Assembly (NCBI GenBank): GCA_017964325.1
Contig: JAGCSE010000327.1
Coordinates: forward strand, 1-18,738
Source: Victivallales bacterium
GTDB taxonomy: Bacteria; Verrucomicrobiota; Lentisphaeria; Oligosphaerales; Oligosphaeraceae
DNA: 18,738 nucleotides
Direction: 5' to 3'
Shown: piece by piece, positions 16,203-18,738 of the stretch
How positions within the stretch are numbered: position 1 is the stretch's first letter
Layout: every line of letters begins with the position of its first letter
The notes under the pieces: generated by a model
What the model was told of the DNA's origin: nothing
The model's database searches: none
Seen by the model: only the letters and a program-made list of their open reading frames with translations
Program-made: the position numbers and the translations under genes

Positions 16203-16744
16203 TTTTTGTATGATAGATTTCTAAATGATTAAGATTTTCGGTGGACTGATTATTAGATATTTATAGATATGAATATGTCCAGAATACAATATACGAATCC
16301 TTGATCAGCTTGTGTGATTAGGAGCTGTCTAGACAGTAAAGTTTAATTGATGTAGCAGTTTACCTTCCATTGGGAAGGCTGTTCTTGGAAGACGCAGATG
16401 ACACATGGGGATGAAAAAGTCGATGCTTGAGCTGTTCATGTTTTCTGGCATTGCTTGATGGGATTGCTTGTCATAATGGGAACGTATGATATTTTAATAT
16501 GTATTTTGAAACTTTCTTCAAAAGCGGTGAGAAAAAAACAGAAAAATTGCATATCAGCGGGTAAACGACGGATATTCAAAATGAAAATATGTGGCATACA
16601 CTGACAAAGAATTGCAGTTAGGCCTTCTTTTGATGCCTCTACGCTGACTTGGCGTTTTGAAAAAATATATATGATACGATTTGTAAATATATGCTAATGT
16701 AATTATTTATGGTAAAGACAAAATAATAAAAGGAATTTGTAAAC
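16203..16744. other. Intergenic region of about 540 bases with no recognisable gene
   Basis: No supportable coding sequence was found; the only readable plus-strand fragments are very short. The region contains the 12-bp palindrome CTGTCTAGACAG (16325-16336) and a small stem CCTTCC-ATTG-GGAAGG (16363-16378). It ends in an AT-rich stretch that should hold the promoter of the beta-helix gene, with TTGGCG near 16649 and TATGAT near 16670 as a weak -35/-10 pair. AAGGA precedes the ATG at 16745. The palindrome lying in a non-coding stretch might mark the remains of a mobile element, but no transposase sequence is left. Confidence 0.5.
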
Positions 16745-17737
16745 ATGGAAGAGATGATTAAGAGAGGATATTTGGTTGTCACGGATACGGTTGTGGCGGA
16801 TGGAAAGACTGATGTGGCGGATCAGATCCAGAAGTTGATTGATGAAAATCCAAATCGCACAATCTACTTTCCTGATGGCGTTTATGTGTTGGGACATCCT
16901 ATTTTGACGCCAGCAGATCCATTGAAGAGTGTTGATTTGAAGCTGTCGAACTACGCCGTTTTGAAAGCGGCGGACGGATGGAGCTCTGAAGAGGCGATGG
17001 TTCGTCTTGGCGGCGAATGCCCTGCGAATGATATCCGCACCATTGGTAGCAACTATGGTTTCACAGGTGGAATTGTGGATGGAAATGGCGTAGCCAACGG
17101 CATTTCCATCGATGGTGGTCGTGAGACGAAAATTCGTGACGTGTCCATCAAGCATACGCGCATCGGCATCCACATCAAACGTGGTGCGAACAGTGGTTCG
17201 TCGGATTCAGACGTCATGAGCGTGAACATCGTGGGCAACCGTGCGCGCAATTCCATTGGCGTGCTGCTGGAAGGATATGACAACACGATGAGCAACATGC
17301 GCATTGCGGATGTCTATGTCGGTGTGGAAGTACGCAGCAGCGGCAATTCGTTCCGCAATCTGCATCCGTTATATACTTGTGGATGGGATGATTACGGCGA
17401 CAGCACAGGCTTCTGGGACCGCAATGGAAACAACTGGTACAGCTTCTGCTACAGCGATCAGTTCGCCATCGGCTTCCATCTTGGCGCGAACATCTGCAGC
17501 ATTTTCGACAGCTGCTACTGCTTCTGGTATGCTGGCAAGGCTCCGTGGGAGAAGGGCGTGAAGGCTGATGGCATGTTCAATTCCGTTATGAACACGTTCC
17601 GCGCGGACTTCCATCGAGATTCCATAAAGAACGTGTTTCTTGAAGTAGCCGAGCCGGGCGGACATGGCATCCTGAACCATCCTGTCGTCAACCGTCAGCG
17701 TGTGTCCGATTTTGCGTTTGAGAGCTATATATCCTAA
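16745..17737 (+). CDS. Right-handed beta-helix protein, pectate-lyase-3-like
   Basis: 330 residues. The N-terminus VVADGKTDVADQIQKLIDEN followed by RTIYFPDGVYVL is the standard opening of pectate-lyase-3/GH28-like parallel beta-helices (DGxTDDTxAIQxAID...GTVYFPxGxY). Repeating short strands follow: GGIVDGNGVANGISIDGG, IRDVSIKHTRIGIHIKRG, NSIGVLLEGYDNTMSNMRI, ADVYVGVEVRSSGNSFRNL, each a likely coil turn. The late part has an aromatic-rich segment (FWDRNGNNWYSFCYSD). No signal peptide or membrane segment is visible, so it may be cytoplasmic, or exported by a route not seen here. Polysaccharide binding or cleavage is possible; catalytic residues cannot be assigned. AAGGA lies about 11 bases before the ATG. 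A strong terminator follows. Confidence 0.8.
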   Translation: MEEMIKRGYLVVTDTVVADGKTDVADQIQKLIDENPNRTIYFPDGVYVLGHPILTPADPLKSVDLKLSNYAVLKAADGWSSEEAMVRLGGECPANDIRTIGSNYGFTGGIVDGNGVANGISIDGGRETKIRDVSIKHTRIGIHIKRGANSGSSDSDVMSVNIVGNRARNSIGVLLEGYDNTMSNMRIADVYVGVEVRSSGNSFRNLHPLYTCGWDDYGDSTGFWDRNGNNWYSFCYSDQFAIGFHLGANICSIFDSCYCFWYAGKAPWEKGVKADGMFNSVMNTFRADFHRDSIKNVFLEVAEPGGHGILNHPVVNRQRVSDFAFESYIS

Positions 17738-17779
17738 AATGCTGAAAATGAAGGGATAGAAGGAATTCTAGGGGAAGAG

Positions 17780-17824
17780 AAACAAAAAGCGGAAAGCTTG
17801 TCGCAGGCCTTCCGCTTTTTGTTT
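17780..17824. terminator. Bidirectional rho-independent terminator
   Basis: A perfect 15-bp stem, AAACAAAAAGCGGAA (17780-17794) with TTCCGCTTTTTGTTT (17810-17824), has a GC core and flanking A/T runs. It gives a U-tail on both strands. It separates the convergent beta-helix gene (stop at 17737) and the minus-strand oxidoreductase (stop at 17840). Confidence 0.92.
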
Positions 17825-17839
17825 GTGATTGGATGGAGA

Positions 17840-18738
17840 CTACTGGATGTTAATCAGCCACTGCTGGAGTTCGCGGATGGCGTTGTCGGTATCCATGACC
17901 CAATCCGCGTCGCAGGTTTCCAGTGTGCTCTTGATGGCTCCCGCGGCTGGGCAGGCCGGATAGGCGTCCATGATCTTCTTGGCTTCGCGGCAGTTGGCGG
18001 CGAGATCGGGAAGAGCCTTGATGAGATTCTTCACATCCGTGATGACGGCGAAACGGTCGGCGTCGCCGGCGAGTTCGTGATAAAGCTTCATGCCATCGCG
18101 GGCGTTGCGGAGGAGGACCATGCCCATGTTGCCGGAGAAATTCGAGAACTTGCTCATGACGGTGGCGAAATTGCCGGTGATGGCGGGATCGTGGCCGTCC
18201 GGGAAGATGTGCTTCGGATCGAAATGGTCAGGCTTGTCGAAATCGTTGCGGAAGCGGTCGCGGTCCTCCTTCTTGCGGAAGTCCGGAATGGCGATCGGCT
18301 GGCCGCCGGCCATGGAGCTGCGGGCGGCCAGCAGGCCGACGATCGTGACGTCGCTGGCGGAATAGACGTCCCACGGTGCCTTTTCGCCTGTAAGGATTTC
18401 GCGTGCAAAGTAATAGAGTTCCCAGAAGTCGCCGCCGCCGTGTCCCATGGTGTCAGCAAGATCACCGAGTGCGGGCCATTCGGGCTTCACGTTCAGGATG
18501 CGGCCGTGGCCGGAACTGCCGATACGGACATAGCAATTGCTTGTGAAATCAAGAAAACCGCGCGTGCCCCAGATGCGCTTGGAATGTGTATCGCAGGAAC
18601 TTGCGCCGATGAGATTGCGAACGACACCGCCGTTGCTCATGTGGATGAGCGACGCGCCGATACGTGCACTGTCTTTCGTCGGAATGAAGCCTGGCAATGG
18701 CTCTTTAACTTCGTAGGCGACGACGCTTTCGGGCCGAA
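17840..18738 (-). CDS. Gfo/Idh/MocA family oxidoreductase, C-terminal part (5' end outside window)
   Basis: The frame is open to the window edge and reads RPESVVAYEVKEPLPGFIPT at its left end, so the TTG at 18697 is probably not the start and the N-terminal Rossmann domain lies outside. What remains is the substrate/C-terminal domain of the family: ASLIHMSNGGVVRNLIG, WGTRGFLDFTSNCYVRIG, GHGGGDFWELYYFAREILTG, APWDVYSASDVTIVGLLAARSS and GGQPIAIPDFRKKEDRDRF. This pattern is close to the Gfo/Idh subgroup that contains GH109-like enzymes. After it come ~100 helical residues (DVKNLIKALPDLAANCREAK) that the short family members lack. Codon third positions are G/C-rich, unlike the central genes. The substrate is unknown. 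Confidence 0.82.
   Translation of the reverse strand, partial: RPESVVAYEVKEPLPGFIPTKDSARIGASLIHMSNGGVVRNLIGASSCDTHSKRIWGTRGFLDFTSNCYVRIGSSGHGRILNVKPEWPALGDLADTMGHGGGDFWELYYFAREILTGEKAPWDVYSASDVTIVGLLAARSSMAGGQPIAIPDFRKKEDRDRFRNDFDKPDHFDPKHIFPDGHDPAITGNFATVMSKFSNFSGNMGMVLLRNARDGMKLYHELAGDADRFAVITDVKNLIKALPDLAANCREAKKIMDAYPACPAAGAIKSTLETCDADWVMDTDNAIRELQQWLINIQ

Noticed and set aside
1..18738. CRISPR arrays, tRNA or rRNA genes
   Set aside because: No regularly spaced direct repeats, tRNA cloverleaf or rRNA sequence was recognised on either strand by reading; no covariance-model search could be run.

Overview
The window looks like a chromosomal segment of a PVC-superphylum bacterium, most plausibly Lentisphaerota/Victivallales or a related Verrucomicrobiota lineage. 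This placement is inference. It rests on the several Gfo/Idh/MocA oxidoreductases (one fused to a DUF1080 domain), a large unrecognised repeat-containing protein, and the remnant of an integrase type I associate with PVC genomes. There is no rRNA or other taxonomic marker.

Region by region. (1) 1-3357: the 3' part of a very large, GC-rich gene of unknown function. Its C-terminal half contains two diverged copies of a ~260-residue module. (2) About 3448-3730: a decayed integrase/transposase C-terminus with a frameshift inside a perfect 19-bp inverted repeat, followed by ~430 bp of AT-rich non-coding DNA with a run of ten C. Composition changes sharply here. (3) 4157-5692: an Ogt-type DNA repair methyltransferase and a Gfo/Idh/MocA oxidoreductase, closed by a bidirectional terminator. 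(4) 5808-9372, minus strand: a tight four-gene run: CpXC zinc-ribbon protein, SUI1/YciH-type translation factor with a nine-proline tract, PHP-family histidinol-phosphatase-like enzyme, and a Gfo/Idh oxidoreductase fused to a DUF1080 (3-keto-disaccharide hydrolase) domain. (5) 9612-15259, plus strand: a methionine cluster, metX, metW and a bifunctional homocysteine methyltransferase/methylenetetrahydrofolate reductase, followed at short distance by one ORF joining a class I methyltransferase to an EpmA-type EF-P lysine ligase. (6) 15252-16202, minus: a GT-A-like glycosyltransferase whose 3' end overlaps the fusion gene. (7) 16203-16744: ~540 bp without a gene. (8) 16745-17737: a right-handed beta-helix (pectate-lyase-like) protein without a signal peptide, then a strong bidirectional terminator. 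(9) 17840-18738, minus: a further Gfo/Idh-type oxidoreductase running off the window.

How the genes work together. MetX activates homoserine, MetW is the usual partner of MetX, and the third enzyme supplies methyl-THF and methylates homocysteine, so together they feed methionine and SAM synthesis. The methyltransferase-EpmA fusion immediately downstream would use SAM and lysine and suggests an EF-P modification route not among those I know. The SUI1-like protein encoded nearby carries a proline run expected to need EF-P. The oxidoreductases, the oxidoreductase-DUF1080 fusion and the beta-helix protein suggest sugar or glycoside catabolism, possibly by the oxidative 3-keto-glycoside route.
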